From the NCBI GenBank assembly GCA_018402155.1, contig JAGYJG010000001.1, positions 2,190,501-2,254,500 on the forward strand: 64,000 nt of DNA, read 5' to 3'. The position numbers and the translations under genes were made by a program. This DNA comes from Bacteroidia bacterium (GTDB lineage: Bacteria > Bacteroidota > Bacteroidia > NS11-12g > UBA9320). The notes beneath the pieces were generated by a model. The model was not told where the DNA came from. It ran no database searches and was given only the letters and a program-made list of their open reading frames with translations. This document shows positions 43,485-53,295 of the stretch, piece by piece (positions within the stretch are counted from its first letter, which is position 1; each line of letters begins with the position of its first letter).

Positions 43485-45860
43485 TTAAAATTCAAAGTTC
43501 CAAGTTATGGCAGGTATTATTTTGAAGAGAGTGGTTTGAAAGGCAGCGGTATTTCCTACAGTGGCATCTGGATTTTTCACCAGATCAGTGTCCCTGATTG
43601 TTCTGAAGTAGATGGCATAAGGATTTTCTCGGTTGTATAGATTGTAAACAGAAAAATTCCAATTACTATTGAATCGCTTGTCTGGTTTATCTTTGCTTTG
43701 TAGTGTTACACCTATGTCTGCTCTGTGGTAGGCGGGTAGTCTGAAATTATTTCGTTCTTGGTCATTGTAATTTGTTTGCCACTCATCGTCGTAATAGTAC
43801 TTACTAACGGGCGTGGTAAGTGGTTGTCCACTAGCAAATACAAATGAGGCTGTAGCAAGTAGTCGTTTACTAAATTTTTGGGTAAAGACAAGAGAGAGGT
43901 TGTGCCTTCTGTCAAATCCTGCTACGTAGGGATTGTTGCCACTTATGCCGTCTATTTGTCTCATAGTTTTTGCCCAAGTATAGGATATAAACCCAGATGA
44001 TGCTCCCTCTGTTTTGGCCACATAAAACTCTGCCCCATAGGCCCAGCCGTTTCCAGTAAGAAGCTCGCCATCAAGATTTTCATTAAATGCTAAGTTTGCA
44101 TTATCTCTATAGTCTACCTGATTATTCATCCATTTGTAATATACTTCAGCAGACGTCTCTAAACCTATGTCAAAGTTTTTGAATAAACCTATGGCAACCT
44201 GGTCTGCACGTTGGGGTTTCACATTGCGGCTCGCGCTAAACCATTGGTCTGTAGGAAATGAAGACGCCGTATTTGTTGCCTGTTGAATGTACTGAAAAGT
44301 TCGATTGTACGAAGCTTTTATTGCCACGTTTGTGGTTAGGTTATAGCTGGCAGAAGCTCTTGGCTCCAAGCCGACATAAGTATTGTAAATTTCGCCATCT
44401 GCAAACGAATCTTTCACAGTGAGTGCTGATATGGGCTCATTAGTTTCAGCGTTTTTAGTATAGGTGTATTCTGAGCCACCAATGTTGCTAAATGAAGATA
44501 CTCGCAGGCCATACCTAAAGTTTAGACGTGGACTGTGTTTGTACTCTTGGTCTACATACCACCCAGTTTCTAACGCTTTTCGTTTCTCTATTTGCGTTTC
44601 TTCAAACAGTATGGAAGATGCTTCATTATTTGGAGAAAATAATCCAGGATTGAATCTGTGATAAATCACCTGACCTCCAAAGTTTAGAGTACTCTTGGTA
44701 TTAACATAATTGGTCCAATCTGACTTTATGTAAATATCATTGATTGCCTGATCCAACCCGAAACTTGCATTTTCAGCAAAATTAATATCCACACCGTAGT
44801 TAAAATCACTGTAAACCAATGAAGTATTGACAAACATTTTTTCGTTTACTAGGTGGTTCCAGCGTAAAGTCGCCGTTGCATTTCCCCAGTTTATTGCAAA
44901 TAGCTCATTTAGGCCTAAAACATCTCGACCAAAATAACCACTTACATAAAGTCTATCTTTATCGCTTAGTTCATAGTTTGCTTTTAGATTGAGATCATAA
45001 AAATAGAGCTTACTCTCTCTTACAGTTTCATCCGGTGCCAAAGGAAGAAATACATCAGCATAACTCCTACGGCCTGCTACCATAAAACTAGATTTATCCT
45101 TTACTATAGGCCCCTCCAAGGTGAGCCGGCTTGAAATGGTTCCTATGCCGCCAATAGCAGCAAATTTCTTGGCATTACCGTCCCGCATCTTAATATCAAC
45201 TATAGAGGCAAGTCTTCCTCCGTATTTTGCTGGTATTCCGCCTTTATATACCTCTAAATCTTTTACGGCATCACCATTAAATACACTGAAAAACCCCAAA
45301 AGATGCGAGGCATTATAAACCGTAGCTTCATCTAGTAATATCAAATTTTGATCCTGTGAACCTCCTCGCACATTGAAGCCTGAATTTCCCTCTCCAGCAG
45401 ATTGTATTCCAGGTAGAAGCGTTATGGTCTTCAAAATATCTACTTCCCCAAAGATAACCGGAATTTCTTTGATCTTGGAAGTTTCCATTTTTACTACGCT
45501 TATCTTCTTGTTTTCTACCTTTTTTTCCAAAGCCTTAGCGCTCACTACTGCCGTTCCTAGTTGATTCGCTTTTTCGCCTAATTCTACATTGATTGTTTTA
45601 TTCCGGTCCAATATTACTGTTTTTACAACATCATCGTAGCCCAAGTATTTGTATGTTACCTTATAAGTTCCTGCCGTCGTAGAAATAGAATAAAATCCAT
45701 ATTCATTGGTCACTGCTCCACCTCCACTTTCTATAAGTATGGCAGCACCTAAAAGAGTTTCACCATTTGCAGCATCTTTTACACGGCCGCTTATAGTGTA
45801 TTGCTGAGCAAAAAGTGTTATAGATAGCATACTTGCAAGTATGATAGGTAGAAGTCTCAT
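43485..45860 (-). CDS. TonB-dependent outer-membrane receptor
   Basis: The 791-aa protein has a signal peptide (LLPIILASMLSITLFAQ), a carboxypeptidase-regulatory-like domain (YTISGRVKDAANGETLLGA, residues 21-100), a plug domain (about 120-230, with GFNVRGGSQDQNLILLDE), and a 22-strand-type barrel ending NFEF with the terminal Phe used by the BAM complex. It takes up an unidentified ligand with energy from TonB-ExbBD. It is not SusC-like: it is short for that and is paired with DUF4249, not SusD. ATG 45860 follows TACGTTTG (45884-45891) by 23 bases. Confidence 0.92.
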   Translation of the reverse strand: MRLLPIILASMLSITLFAQQYTISGRVKDAANGETLLGAAILIESGGGAVTNEYGFYSISTTAGTYKVTYKYLGYDDVVKTVILDRNKTINVELGEKANQLGTAVVSAKALEKKVENKKISVVKMETSKIKEIPVIFGEVDILKTITLLPGIQSAGEGNSGFNVRGGSQDQNLILLDEATVYNASHLLGFFSVFNGDAVKDLEVYKGGIPAKYGGRLASIVDIKMRDGNAKKFAAIGGIGTISSRLTLEGPIVKDKSSFMVAGRRSYADVFLPLAPDETVRESKLYFYDLNLKANYELSDKDRLYVSGYFGRDVLGLNELFAINWGNATATLRWNHLVNEKMFVNTSLVYSDFNYGVDINFAENASFGLDQAINDIYIKSDWTNYVNTKSTLNFGGQVIYHRFNPGLFSPNNEASSILFEETQIEKRKALETGWYVDQEYKHSPRLNFRYGLRVSSFSNIGGSEYTYTKNAETNEPISALTVKDSFADGEIYNTYVGLEPRASASYNLTTNVAIKASYNRTFQYIQQATNTASSFPTDQWFSASRNVKPQRADQVAIGLFKNFDIGLETSAEVYYKWMNNQVDYRDNANLAFNENLDGELLTGNGWAYGAEFYVAKTEGASSGFISYTWAKTMRQIDGISGNNPYVAGFDRRHNLSLVFTQKFSKRLLATASFVFASGQPLTTPVSKYYYDDEWQTNYNDQERNNFRLPAYHRADIGVTLQSKDKPDKRFNSNWNFSVYNLYNRENPYAIYFRTIRDTDLVKNPDATVGNTAAFQTTLFKIIPAITWNFEF

Positions 45861-45883
45861 GAATTGTTTTTTTATTTAGAGAG

Positions 45884-45891
45884 CAAACGTA
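45884..45891 (-). promoter_or_regulatory. -7 element of the TonB receptor operon
   Basis: TACGTTTG on the minus strand matches TAnnTTTG, 23 bases upstream of the ATG. Confidence 0.45.
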
Positions 45892-46000
45892 AATAACAAA
45901 AGAAATGTTCTGTTATAACTATCGTTACTATCATTAATATATAAGATAAAATGACGATACGTAGACTAAGTTAATAAAATGACATATTTGCACTAGTATA

Positions 46001-46966
46001 ATGCTTGTTTATATACTTTTCATAATCGGTTTTATTTTACTTATCAAAGGAGCAGATTGGTTGGTAGTAGGCTCGTCGTCCATTGCTAAAAAATACAACG
46101 TGTCTGACCTAGTTATTGGGCTTACCATAGTGAGTATGGGAACTAGTATGCCCGAACTCGTTGTAAATATATTAGCGAGCGTATCTGGCTCAGCTGACAT
46201 AGCCTTAGGCAATGTAGTGGGCTCCAACATTACCAATATTTTACTTATTTTGGGAGTGGCAGCGGTTATTTACCCCCTTACCATTAAGAACAGTACGATT
46301 ATCTCTGAAATCCCCTTTTCTATTATCGCCCTACTTTTGGTTGCTTTTGCTGCCAATGCATCGCTGTACAATACGAATAATACATTGCTAATTAGCAGAG
46401 GGGATGGCGCAGTATTATTGCTATTTTTTGCTCTTTTTATGGCCTATATTATAAAACTCACTCGTGAGGGGAGAGCTGAGTTACTAGAAGATGCACCCAG
46501 CGAAGTGTTGCCATTAAGTAAGTCGATTTTCTTTGTCATTCTGGGCATTATAGGTTTATTTTTGGGTGGAAAGTGGGTGGTTGACGGCGCTGTGCTCATC
46601 GCTCACCAGTTTGGTATGTCGCAAAAACTAATAGGGCTCACTGTGATAGCTGTAGGTACATCACTGCCAGAGTTGGTCACCTCCGCTATGGCGGCCTACC
46701 GAAAAAACACAGATATAGCCGTAGCCAATGTCATAGGGTCCAATATTTTTAATTTGTTATGGGTTTTAGGTATAAGTGTGCTTATTAAACCTATGCCGTT
46801 TGACGTGGCCATCAATACTGACTTTGTGGTGCTACTTTTAGCTACTTGCCTCATTATTTTCAGTCTTATGACAGGAAAAACTAAGAACAAAATTGGTAAG
46901 CCAACGGGCATATTTTTTCTCCTTTGCTATGTGGCCTACACTGTTTTTTTAGTATGGAGAGGATAA
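46001..46966 (+). CDS. Calcium/sodium antiporter (CaCA family, YrbG-like)
   Basis: A 321-aa inner-membrane protein with ten or eleven helices and the two inverted alpha repeats of the CaCA family: MGTSMPELVVNILASVSGSA with ALGNVVGSNITN (about 44-80), and VGTSLPELVTSAMAAYRKNT with ANVIGSNIFN (about 215-250). The acidic residues that bind the cation (Glu in MPELV and LPELV) are present. It exchanges Ca2+ or another cation for Na+ or H+. ATG 46001 is near a CATATTTG element. It stands alone. Confidence 0.92.
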   Translation: MLVYILFIIGFILLIKGADWLVVGSSSIAKKYNVSDLVIGLTIVSMGTSMPELVVNILASVSGSADIALGNVVGSNITNILLILGVAAVIYPLTIKNSTIISEIPFSIIALLLVAFAANASLYNTNNTLLISRGDGAVLLLFFALFMAYIIKLTREGRAELLEDAPSEVLPLSKSIFFVILGIIGLFLGGKWVVDGAVLIAHQFGMSQKLIGLTVIAVGTSLPELVTSAMAAYRKNTDIAVANVIGSNIFNLLWVLGISVLIKPMPFDVAINTDFVVLLLATCLIIFSLMTGKTKNKIGKPTGIFFLLCYVAYTVFLVWRG

Positions 46967-47087
46967 GATAGGTCGTATTTGCCAATCGACACAGGGCTGT
47001 AGAACATTTTTTGGCCAAAAGCCATTCTTGGTTACAGATATGGCAGAAAAAATACTTCAAATGTTAGATGCTAAAACCTAGAATTTT

Positions 47088-47153
47088 AGCTTAAGAGACC
47101 TAGAAACAGGCGTTTATTTTTTAATAACGGAACAAGGAGCAGTAAAGCTATAA
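47088..47153 (+). other. Possible remnant of a T9SS sorting domain
   Basis: An open stretch encodes SLRDLETGVYFLITEQGAVK then Leu and stop, which resembles the end of a T9SS type A sorting domain (L-x-D-L-x-x-G-V-Y-F). A TAG stops the frame six codons upstream and no YPNP motif precedes it. It overlaps the 3' end of the M28 peptidase gene on the other strand. It may be chance. Confidence 0.2.
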
Positions 47154-48116
47154 ATCCATAACTACCTTAAAAACGGTCTCGCCTACCGCTTTTAGTGTGT
47201 TTTTGTCTATAGACTTCATGTTGTCGCTATGGCGATGCCAAAATTCACCAAACCCTGTGCCCGTGGGTTCGTAGTGTATGATGTCTAATGTTGGTATTCC
47301 TAGTATTTGATTGATGAATACATGGTCATCTAAGATTTCACCACCTTCATAATTGACAAAATAGGCTCCATGACCCAGGGTGGCTGCGGTATTCCATACC
47401 TTTTTTACATAAGGTTGTGCGTAGCGCCATGAGTAGGCCTCTATGGCAAATATAGCATCTTTGGGTCCTACCATATCTAGTAGTATGCCAAAGCGTGCTA
47501 CGTAGTTTGGTTTGTGAGGTGTTTTAGACCAATATTGCGAGCCTAAGCACCAGCTAGTTGCTCCACCCTCTCGGTCGCCCATGTCTTCTGCATCAAAAAA
47601 TATAATATCTACGCCAGCATCTGGCCTTTGAGCTTGTAATTGGCGTGCTATCTCTAAGAGCACGCCTACGCCACTAGCGCCGTCGTTGGCGCCATCGGCA
47701 GGTTCTGTTGGTCTGTCTAAATCTTGATCAGCTTGTGGGCGGGTATCCCAATGGGCGCAGAGTAGTACTCGCTTTGTTTGTTCAGAATTTATAGTGCCTA
47801 CGATATTCTTTATTGCCACGTTTGTTCCTCGTCCTGTTGGCATAGTTCCATACTGAGTAAACGCAGTATCGCAAAACATGGCAAGTTTATTTTGTAAATA
47901 GACGGCTGCCTTGGCATGGGCAATAGTGCCGGGTACTCGCGGTCCAAAATCTACTTGTTGTTGCACATAAAAGTAGGCACTATCTTCATCGAATTTTACT
48001 GTAAAATTGGGTTTTTCAGTTGTAGTTTTTTTATCGTTAGATTTAGGTTGGTCTTTACAGCTGCTTGCACCTAATATACATATGCCAAAGGCCAAAATGT
48101 TAAGTCTTATTTTCAT
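47148..48116 (-). CDS. M28 family metallopeptidase lipoprotein (glutaminyl cyclase-like)
   Basis: A 322-aa lipoprotein ([14 protein letters not shown], Cys20). The zinc-site motifs are [11 protein letters not shown] near 117, [17 protein letters not shown] near 140 and FFDAEDMGD near 173, with late motifs [20 protein letters not shown] near 270 and the final FWHRHSDN. This order fits M28 peptidases and the glutaminyl-peptide cyclotransferase branch; peptidase or cyclase activity cannot be separated here. Its ATG overlaps the cysS stop by 4 bp (ATGA), so it is co-translated. Confidence 0.88.
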   Translation of the reverse strand: MKIRLNILAFGICILGASSCKDQPKSNDKKTTTEKPNFTVKFDEDSAYFYVQQQVDFGPRVPGTIAHAKAAVYLQNKLAMFCDTAFTQYGTMPTGRGTNVAIKNIVGTINSEQTKRVLLCAHWDTRPQADQDLDRPTEPADGANDGASGVGVLLEIARQLQAQRPDAGVDIIFFDAEDMGDREGGATSWCLGSQYWSKTPHKPNYVARFGILLDMVGPKDAIFAIEAYSWRYAQPYVKKVWNTAATLGHGAYFVNYEGGEILDDHVFINQILGIPTLDIIHYEPTGTGFGEFWHRHSDNMKSIDKNTLKAVGETVFKVVMDL

Positions 48117-49588
48117 TGCTTTATTTTGAACGTGCTTCCTTCTTTACCATCCATTATATCTATACCGGCTTGTATTAGTCCTTCGCGTATTTTGTCTGCT
48201 GTTGTCCAATCTTTGTTTTCTTTAGCTGTTTTTCGTATATCTAGCACCATATTCATTACTCCGTTTAAGACTTCATTGTTTGTTGTTTTTTCTTGGGTTA
48301 GTCCCAAAATATCGAATGTAAAAAAAGTGAAGGTCTCTTGCAACAGTGTTTTGTCTTCAGCTGATAAACACATATTTTTAGCATCTATTTCATTAATCCA
48401 TTTGGCGGCTTCAAAAAGCGTAGCAATCACCTGTGGGGTTGCTATATCATTGTTCATATGGACAAAGAGTTTCTCGCGCCATTTTTTAAAGTCTACATCG
48501 CTACTTATAGAGGTAGTCAAGTTTGCTATTTTTGCTGCAGCGTTCATAAGGCGATGGTATCCTTTTTCGGCTGCTTGTAGTGCTTCATTGCTAAAGTCTA
48601 AGGTGCTTCGGTAGTGTGCTTGGAGCAAGAAAAAGCGCAAAGTCATAGGGCTGTATGCCTGCTCAAGCAAGTCGTGGTTTCCAGTGAAAAGTTCTTCTAT
48701 TAAAACACCATTGTTTAAGCTTTTAGCCATTTTTTGACCATTGATCGTTATCATATTGTTATGCATCCAGTAGCGTGGTGTGCTGCATCCACAAGACGTG
48801 CTTTGTGCTATTTCGCTTTCGTGATGCGGAAATAGTAGATCTATACCGCCAGCGTGAATATCAAACATTTTACCTAAATACTTTTCGCTCATCGCTGAAC
48901 ATTCAATATGCCACCCCGGAAAACCTTCACTCCATGGACTCTTCCATTTCATAATATGCTCTGATGTCGCTTTTTTCCAAAGCGCAAAATCATTAGGGTT
49001 TTTCTTTTCTTCTTGGCCTTCTAAAGTTCTTCGCTCTTGGCCTGCTCCAGCTAGTAGGTCCTCTATTTTTCTACCACTTAATTTTCCGTAATCCCCAGAT
49101 TTGGCATATTTCAACACATCAAAATAGACAGAGCCGTTGCTTTCGTAAGCCAGGTCATTTGCCATAATTTCCGCTATCATCTCGATCTGTTCAGGAATAT
49201 GGCCACTTGCTCTTGGCTCTATACTGGGTGGTAGTACGTTCATTTGTAAAAGTACTTTGTGATATGCATTGGTGTACCTTTGCGCTACTTCCATAGGCTC
49301 TATGTGGTTCGCCTTGGCTATTTTGCCTATTTTATCCTCACCCTCGTCAGCATCATTTAGTAGATGTCCTACATCTGTAATGTTGCGTACATAGCGCACC
49401 TTATAGCGCAAGTGAGTAAGGTATCTAAATAGTACATCCATCATAATTGCACCACGGCTATGACCTAAGTGAGGGTCGCCATACACAGTTGGTCCACACA
49501 GATACATACCCACAAATGGTGGATTTATAGGTTCGAACTCTTCGGTTTGCTTTGATAATGTGTTATATATATGAAGTCTAGAAGACAT
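48113..49588 (-). CDS. cysS: Cysteinyl-tRNA synthetase
   Basis: The 491-aa enzyme activates Cys and charges tRNA-Cys. Zinc ligand Cys31 is in [11 protein letters not shown], the HIGH motif is HLGH in GDPHLGHSR near 37, zinc ligands continue in HIECSAM near 228 and [11 protein letters not shown] near 250, and the KMSKS loop is KMAKSLNN near 285. The C-terminal anticodon-binding helices are complete. ATG 49588 lies four bases after TATATTTG (49593-49600), so the mRNA is probably leaderless. It leads a two-gene unit with the M28 peptidase. Confidence 0.97.
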   Translation of the reverse strand: MSSRLHIYNTLSKQTEEFEPINPPFVGMYLCGPTVYGDPHLGHSRGAIMMDVLFRYLTHLRYKVRYVRNITDVGHLLNDADEGEDKIGKIAKANHIEPMEVAQRYTNAYHKVLLQMNVLPPSIEPRASGHIPEQIEMIAEIMANDLAYESNGSVYFDVLKYAKSGDYGKLSGRKIEDLLAGAGQERRTLEGQEEKKNPNDFALWKKATSEHIMKWKSPWSEGFPGWHIECSAMSEKYLGKMFDIHAGGIDLLFPHHESEIAQSTSCGCSTPRYWMHNNMITINGQKMAKSLNNGVLIEELFTGNHDLLEQAYSPMTLRFFLLQAHYRSTLDFSNEALQAAEKGYHRLMNAAAKIANLTTSISSDVDFKKWREKLFVHMNNDIATPQVIATLFEAAKWINEIDAKNMCLSAEDKTLLQETFTFFTFDILGLTQEKTTNNEVLNGVMNMVLDIRKTAKENKDWTTADKIREGLIQAGIDIMDGKEGSTFKIKQ

Positions 49589-49592
49589 AGCG

Positions 49593-49600
49593 CAAATATA
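49593..49600 (-). promoter_or_regulatory. -7 element of cysS
   Basis: TATATTTG on the minus strand ends four bases before the cysS ATG. Confidence 0.5.
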
Positions 49601-49678
49601 GGGCTCATTTTTAGGTAAAAACGAAAGAATCCAATTCCTAATGCTCGATGTTTTTTTTTGGTTAAGAAGTTCGAGATT

Positions 49679-50269
49679 CTAATTTTTTGATTGCTTATTG
49701 GGATAAAACGAAACTTTTTTTGCCCACTCTCCTCTTTGCCCTTTTGATTCAATACTTTCAAGCGATCGGGTACCCACGTAAAATAACCCCAAGCATCTTT
49801 CAGATTCTGACAAATGCAGAAATGCAGCAAAATCTGAATCCAACGCGTAGGCCGGCGTACTCCAGTAGCCACCATATTTTAGTGTTTTAGTGAGGTAAAG
49901 CCACATATTTTGTACGGCCATTGCAGTAGCGGCTATTTCTTCAAATTCTGGTATTAGATTATTTCGCTGCATGCAAATGACTATAATGTGGCTTACTTGC
50001 TTTTTACGCTCTTCCAGCTTTTCTATTTTTGTGTGGTTAAAAAGTGCAGCGGGTGTTTGTACCACATAGCTGTTTTTGCAATGGTCTAAAAGCCTGTCTT
50101 TGTCCTCTTCTGCAAATACCTTAAATCGCCATGGCTCTGTATTGAGATGGGTAGGTGCCCAGTTGGCCATCTCTAACATTTTTTCTAAAACTTCTATTGG
50201 CACTTTTTCCCCACTCATTTGCTTTGGGTATAAAGACCTTCTTCGGCGTATACTTTCTTCTAATGTCAT
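49679..50269 (-). CDS. Nitroreductase family protein
   Basis: A 196-aa FMN-dependent oxidoreductase. The N-terminal RRRRSLYPKQMSGEKVP with NWAPTHLNTEPWRFKVF (about 33-49) is the family's flavin-phosphate site; AATAMAVQNMWLYLTKTLKYGGYWST (split, about 115-140) and GLFYVGTRS near 166 complete the fold. It resembles the short YdjA/TdsD-type reductases. Substrate unknown. ATG 50269 lies 10 bases after TAAATTTG (50280-50287) and shares a 74-base divergent region with sod. Confidence 0.88.
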   Translation of the reverse strand: MTLEESIRRRRSLYPKQMSGEKVPIEVLEKMLEMANWAPTHLNTEPWRFKVFAEEDKDRLLDHCKNSYVVQTPAALFNHTKIEKLEERKKQVSHIIVICMQRNNLIPEFEEIAATAMAVQNMWLYLTKTLKYGGYWSTPAYALDSDFAAFLHLSESERCLGLFYVGTRSLESIESKGQRGEWAKKVSFYPNKQSKN

Positions 50270-50279
50270 TATTGATAAA

Positions 50280-50315
50280 CAAATTTACGTTTTCGTTGTA
50301 GTATATGTACCTTTG
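50280..50315. promoter_or_regulatory. Divergent -7 elements of nitroreductase and sod
   Basis: TAAATTTG on the minus strand (50280-50287) serves the nitroreductase and TACCTTTG on the plus strand (50308-50315) serves sod. The -33 region of each must overlap the other promoter. Confidence 0.45.
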
Positions 50316-50343
50316 AACAGTAATAATTAAATAAGAAAAAATT

Positions 50344-50949
50344 ATGTCATTTGAATTACCACAACTACCTTATGCATACGATGCACTAGAACCACACATA
50401 GACGCACGTACTATGGAAATACACCACACCAAGCACCACAATGGGTACACCACAAATCTAAATAATGCTTTGGCAGGCTCAGATCTTGCGAGTAAAAACA
50501 TAGAAGATTTACTTCAAAATTTGGATATGAATAATAACGCGGTGAGAAACAATGGAGGTGGGTACTTTAACCACAATCAGTTTTGGACGGCAATGAGTCC
50601 AAATGGAGGCGGAGAACCTAGTGGAGATTTAGGTGCTGCTATAAACAATGCTTTCGGAAGCTTCGAAGATTTTAAGTCACAATTTAGTGCTGCAGCTGGC
50701 ACCCGTTTTGGATCAGGTTGGGCTTGGCTTTGTGTAAAAGACGGAAAGTTGGAAGTGTGTTCTTCTGCTAACCAAGACAATCCACTAATGCCAGGAATTG
50801 GTTGCGGAGGCGTGCCTATTTTAGGACTTGATGTGTGGGAACATGCCTACTATCTTAATTACCAAAATAGAAGACCAGACTATGTTTCGGCCTTCTTTAA
50901 CGTAATAAATTGGGACGAAATAGCTAGTAGGTACGCTGCTGCTTTGTAG
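50344..50949 (+). CDS. sodA: Superoxide dismutase, Mn/Fe family (probably Mn)
   Basis: The 201-aa protein dismutates superoxide. Metal ligands are His27 (MEIHHTKHH), His77 (YFNHNQFW), Asp163 and His167 (LDVWEHAYY). A Gly-rich GGGYFNH in place of the Fe-type Gln-x-x-NH, and Gln144 in ANQDNPL, indicate the Mn-type second sphere, though cambialism is common in Bacteroidota. No signal peptide, so cytoplasmic. ATG 50344 lies 28 bases after TACCTTTG. A strong terminator follows. Confidence 0.95.
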   Translation: MSFELPQLPYAYDALEPHIDARTMEIHHTKHHNGYTTNLNNALAGSDLASKNIEDLLQNLDMNNNAVRNNGGGYFNHNQFWTAMSPNGGGEPSGDLGAAINNAFGSFEDFKSQFSAAAGTRFGSGWAWLCVKDGKLEVCSSANQDNPLMPGIGCGGVPILGLDVWEHAYYLNYQNRRPDYVSAFFNVINWDEIASRYAAAL

Positions 50950-50971
50950 CACTTAGCTAGACAGAAAAAAC

Positions 50972-51008
50972 AATGCCTCACACATTCGTGTGAGGCATTT
51001 TGTTTTTG
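50972..51008 (+). terminator. Rho-independent terminator of sod
   Basis: A perfect 12-bp stem AATGCCTCACAC / GTGTGAGGCATT (50972-50983, 50988-50999) with loop ATTC is followed by TTTGTTTTT. Confidence 0.88.
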
Positions 51009-51031
51009 TAAGCTTTGGAGATTTACTTTTG
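50999..51031 (+). promoter_or_regulatory. Promoter of the SPOR protein gene
   Basis: TTTG (50999-51002), 21 bases, TACTTTTG (51024-51031). The -33 element lies in the T-run of the sod terminator, and the -7 element ends four bases before ATG 51036. Confidence 0.55.
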
Positions 51032-51035
51032 CACT

Positions 51036-51599
51036 ATGAATTTTTTGAAATGGTTAGCATATTTCGTTGCAGTTTTTGCTTTTATTTGGTTTGTTTTTTT
51101 TAGGCCAGTGGGAGACAAAATGACTACAACAAGTGAAACAACAAGGGATACTTCTCCAAAGCCTGAAGAGAAAAATTCTGAAATAGAAGACTTCGCAGAT
51201 TTAGAAATATACGACAGCGATACAGTAATCATAATCGATTCGCAAACAAATATTGCTGAAAATGAGGGAGAACTTGAAAGCGATGCTTATGATATACAAC
51301 AAACCCCTATTCTAGAAGAAACTACCACAACAAATGAAACCCCAATTGATGTGGTATCATCAAATAGAGTAAATCTAGATGAGAATTATTTAATAGTAGT
51401 GGGAAGTTTTAAGGTTATGAACAATGCAAAAAACCTGCTTAAAACATTTGAAGAAATGGATTTCGGAGGAAAAATAACTAAAATAAATGGACTGCATCGC
51501 GTAGTCATTGCCTCTAGTAACAATGAAGTAGTAGCAAGACAAACCCTCAAAGAATTTACAAAAAACTACCAAAAACCAGCATTTGTATTGAAACAGTAG
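51036..51599 (+). CDS. SPOR domain protein, single membrane helix
   Basis: A 187-aa protein with an N-terminal membrane anchor (FLKWLAYFVAVFAFIWFVFF, residues 3-22), an acidic Glu/Thr/Asp-rich linker (about 25-120), and a C-terminal SPOR domain (YLIVVGSFKVMNNAKNLLKT, about 121 to the end) which binds denuded peptidoglycan at the septum in other bacteria. A role in division or wall remodelling is inferred. ATG 51036 is preferred to an in-frame TTG at 51015, which lies before the -7 element. The mRNA is predicted leaderless. Confidence 0.83.
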   Translation: MNFLKWLAYFVAVFAFIWFVFFRPVGDKMTTTSETTRDTSPKPEEKNSEIEDFADLEIYDSDTVIIIDSQTNIAENEGELESDAYDIQQTPILEETTTTNETPIDVVSSNRVNLDENYLIVVGSFKVMNNAKNLLKTFEEMDFGGKITKINGLHRVVIASSNNEVVARQTLKEFTKNYQKPAFVLKQ

Positions 51600-51723
51600 T
51601 ACTTTACTTGCTACGTTTGTTAAGCACTATTTCCTATGAAAAAATTTAGACTTAGTCCAGCTGTAGTTAAAATTGAATACTAGTGATTTTTTTTGTAAAA
51701 AAGAATAAGTAATGGTTACGATA

Positions 51724-52991
51724 CTAGTTAATGATTTCAAAACCGCAGTAAGGTCTTAGCACCTCAGGTACAATTATACCCTCTGGTGTTTGAAAGTTTT
51801 CTAAAATACTAGCTACAATGCGCGGTAGAGCTAAAGCACTACCATTTAGAGTATGTACATAGGCATTATTACCCGCACTAGTTTTATAACGTAGCTTTAG
51901 TCTATTGGCCTGAAAGCTTTCGAAATTAGAAACAGAACTTACTTCCAACCAACGTTCTTGTGCAGCACTCCAAACCTCCATATCGTAGGTCATAGCACTT
52001 GCGAACCCAGTATCTCCGCCGCACAATAAAAGCACTCGGTATTGTAAACCTAGTTCTTTTAAAAGGCTTTGAACGTACGTACTCATTTCTTCTAATTTAC
52101 TATACGAGTTAGTAGGATTGGCTATTTGTACAATTTCTACTTTATCAAATTGGTGAAGACGATTTAGGCCTCTTACGTCCTTGCCATAGCTTCCTGCCTC
52201 ACGGCGAAAACAGGGAGAATGTCCGCAGTTTTTGATAGGCAATTCTTCCTCTTTTACTAAAACATCTCTGTAAATATTTGTTATAGGTACTTCACCCGTA
52301 GGTATAGCGTAAAGATTGTCTACTTCCAGGTGATACATTTGGCCTTCTTTGTCGGGCAATTGACCAGTTCCTATACCACTAGCTTCGTTTACTAGTATAG
52401 GAGGTTGTATTTCTTCAAATCCAGCATCACGCCCTTTATCTAAAAACCAATTGATAAGTGCGCGTTGTAGACGAGCTCCTTTGCCCCTGTAAACCGGAAA
52501 CCCAGCTCCAGTTATCTTCACTCCTAGTTCAAAATCTATTAAATTGTATTTTTCGCAAAGTTCCCAATGGGGCAGTTTTTGGGTAAGATTGGGTTTCTCT
52601 CCGTACTCTAAAACAATGATATTGTCTGCCTCACTTTTGCCAGCAGGCACTGCACTTCCTGGAGCGTTTGGTATCTGATATAAAACCTTCTGAAGTTCAG
52701 TTTCTATTGATTTTAAACTATCATTTAAGGTTGTACTTTTTCTTTAAGTTCGATTGTTACAGCTTTTAGTTCATTTACTTCTTCGGTTTTCTTTTGTGCG
52801 AAAAGTTGGCCTATCTCCTTACTAATCTTATTGCTTTCTGCCAAAATACCATCTAATTCGGTCTGGGTAGCCTTTCTTAGGTCGTCCAACGATAGTGCTT
52901 TATTTACCAAAACAGTAAAATCAACCCCTCTTTTCGCTAAACGGGCAATGATGCCTTCTTTATCTGCCCGTATATCTTGTAATAATAGCAT
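51724..52991 (-). CDS. serS: Seryl-tRNA synthetase, split by a one-base frameshift
   Basis: Together the two frames encode a normal SerRS of about 423 aa. The N-terminal coiled-coil arm (ATG 52991; LLLQDIRADKEGIIARL, ATQTELDGILAESNK) ends early at ELKEKVQP and a stop at 52725. The neighbouring frame resumes with LNDSLKSIETELQKVLYQIP and continues through motif 2 (FRREAGSYGKDVRGLNRLHQ) and motif 3 (NGSALALPRIVASILENFQT) to 51724. Adding one A to the A5 run (plus-strand T 52737-52741) restores EKSTTLNDSL, so a deletion in a homopolymer is the simplest cause. The gene should be essential. An AACCTTTG element lies 17 bases before the ATG. Confidence 0.9.
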
Positions 52992-53295
52992 AGTGTCTGT
53001 GTTGGGTACAAAGGTTGTCTTTTTTAGCAAATGATAATGCTCTTATGCATCGAAAAAATTAGCGTATCAATAGTAATTGGAAAGAGTTAGGACCTGCCAT
53101 TTGTCATTATATGTCTCTTGATTTATTTATAAACTAAAATACAAGTCCTTTTTTTCTGGGAATTCTAAATACTTTCAAGTCTTTCAGCAAAACAGAGCAG
53201 TTAAAAATTAGGACATATACCGATGTTTACCAGTTGGGATTAACTTCACAAATTATGAGAGTTAAGCACTACAATTTGCAATGGTCAATCTATGA
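52992..53295. other. Intergenic region
   Basis: About 300 bases, AT-rich, between serS and the acyl-CoA dehydrogenase gene. Nothing beyond the serS promoter region was identified. Confidence 0.5.

Noticed and set aside
43712-43915. 67-aa frame inside the TonB receptor on the same strand
   Set aside because: It lies within the barrel coding sequence, whose own frame is intact.
49525-49875. 116-aa minus-strand frame between cysS and the nitroreductase
   Set aside because: It is out of frame within both genes; each has full family motifs in another frame.
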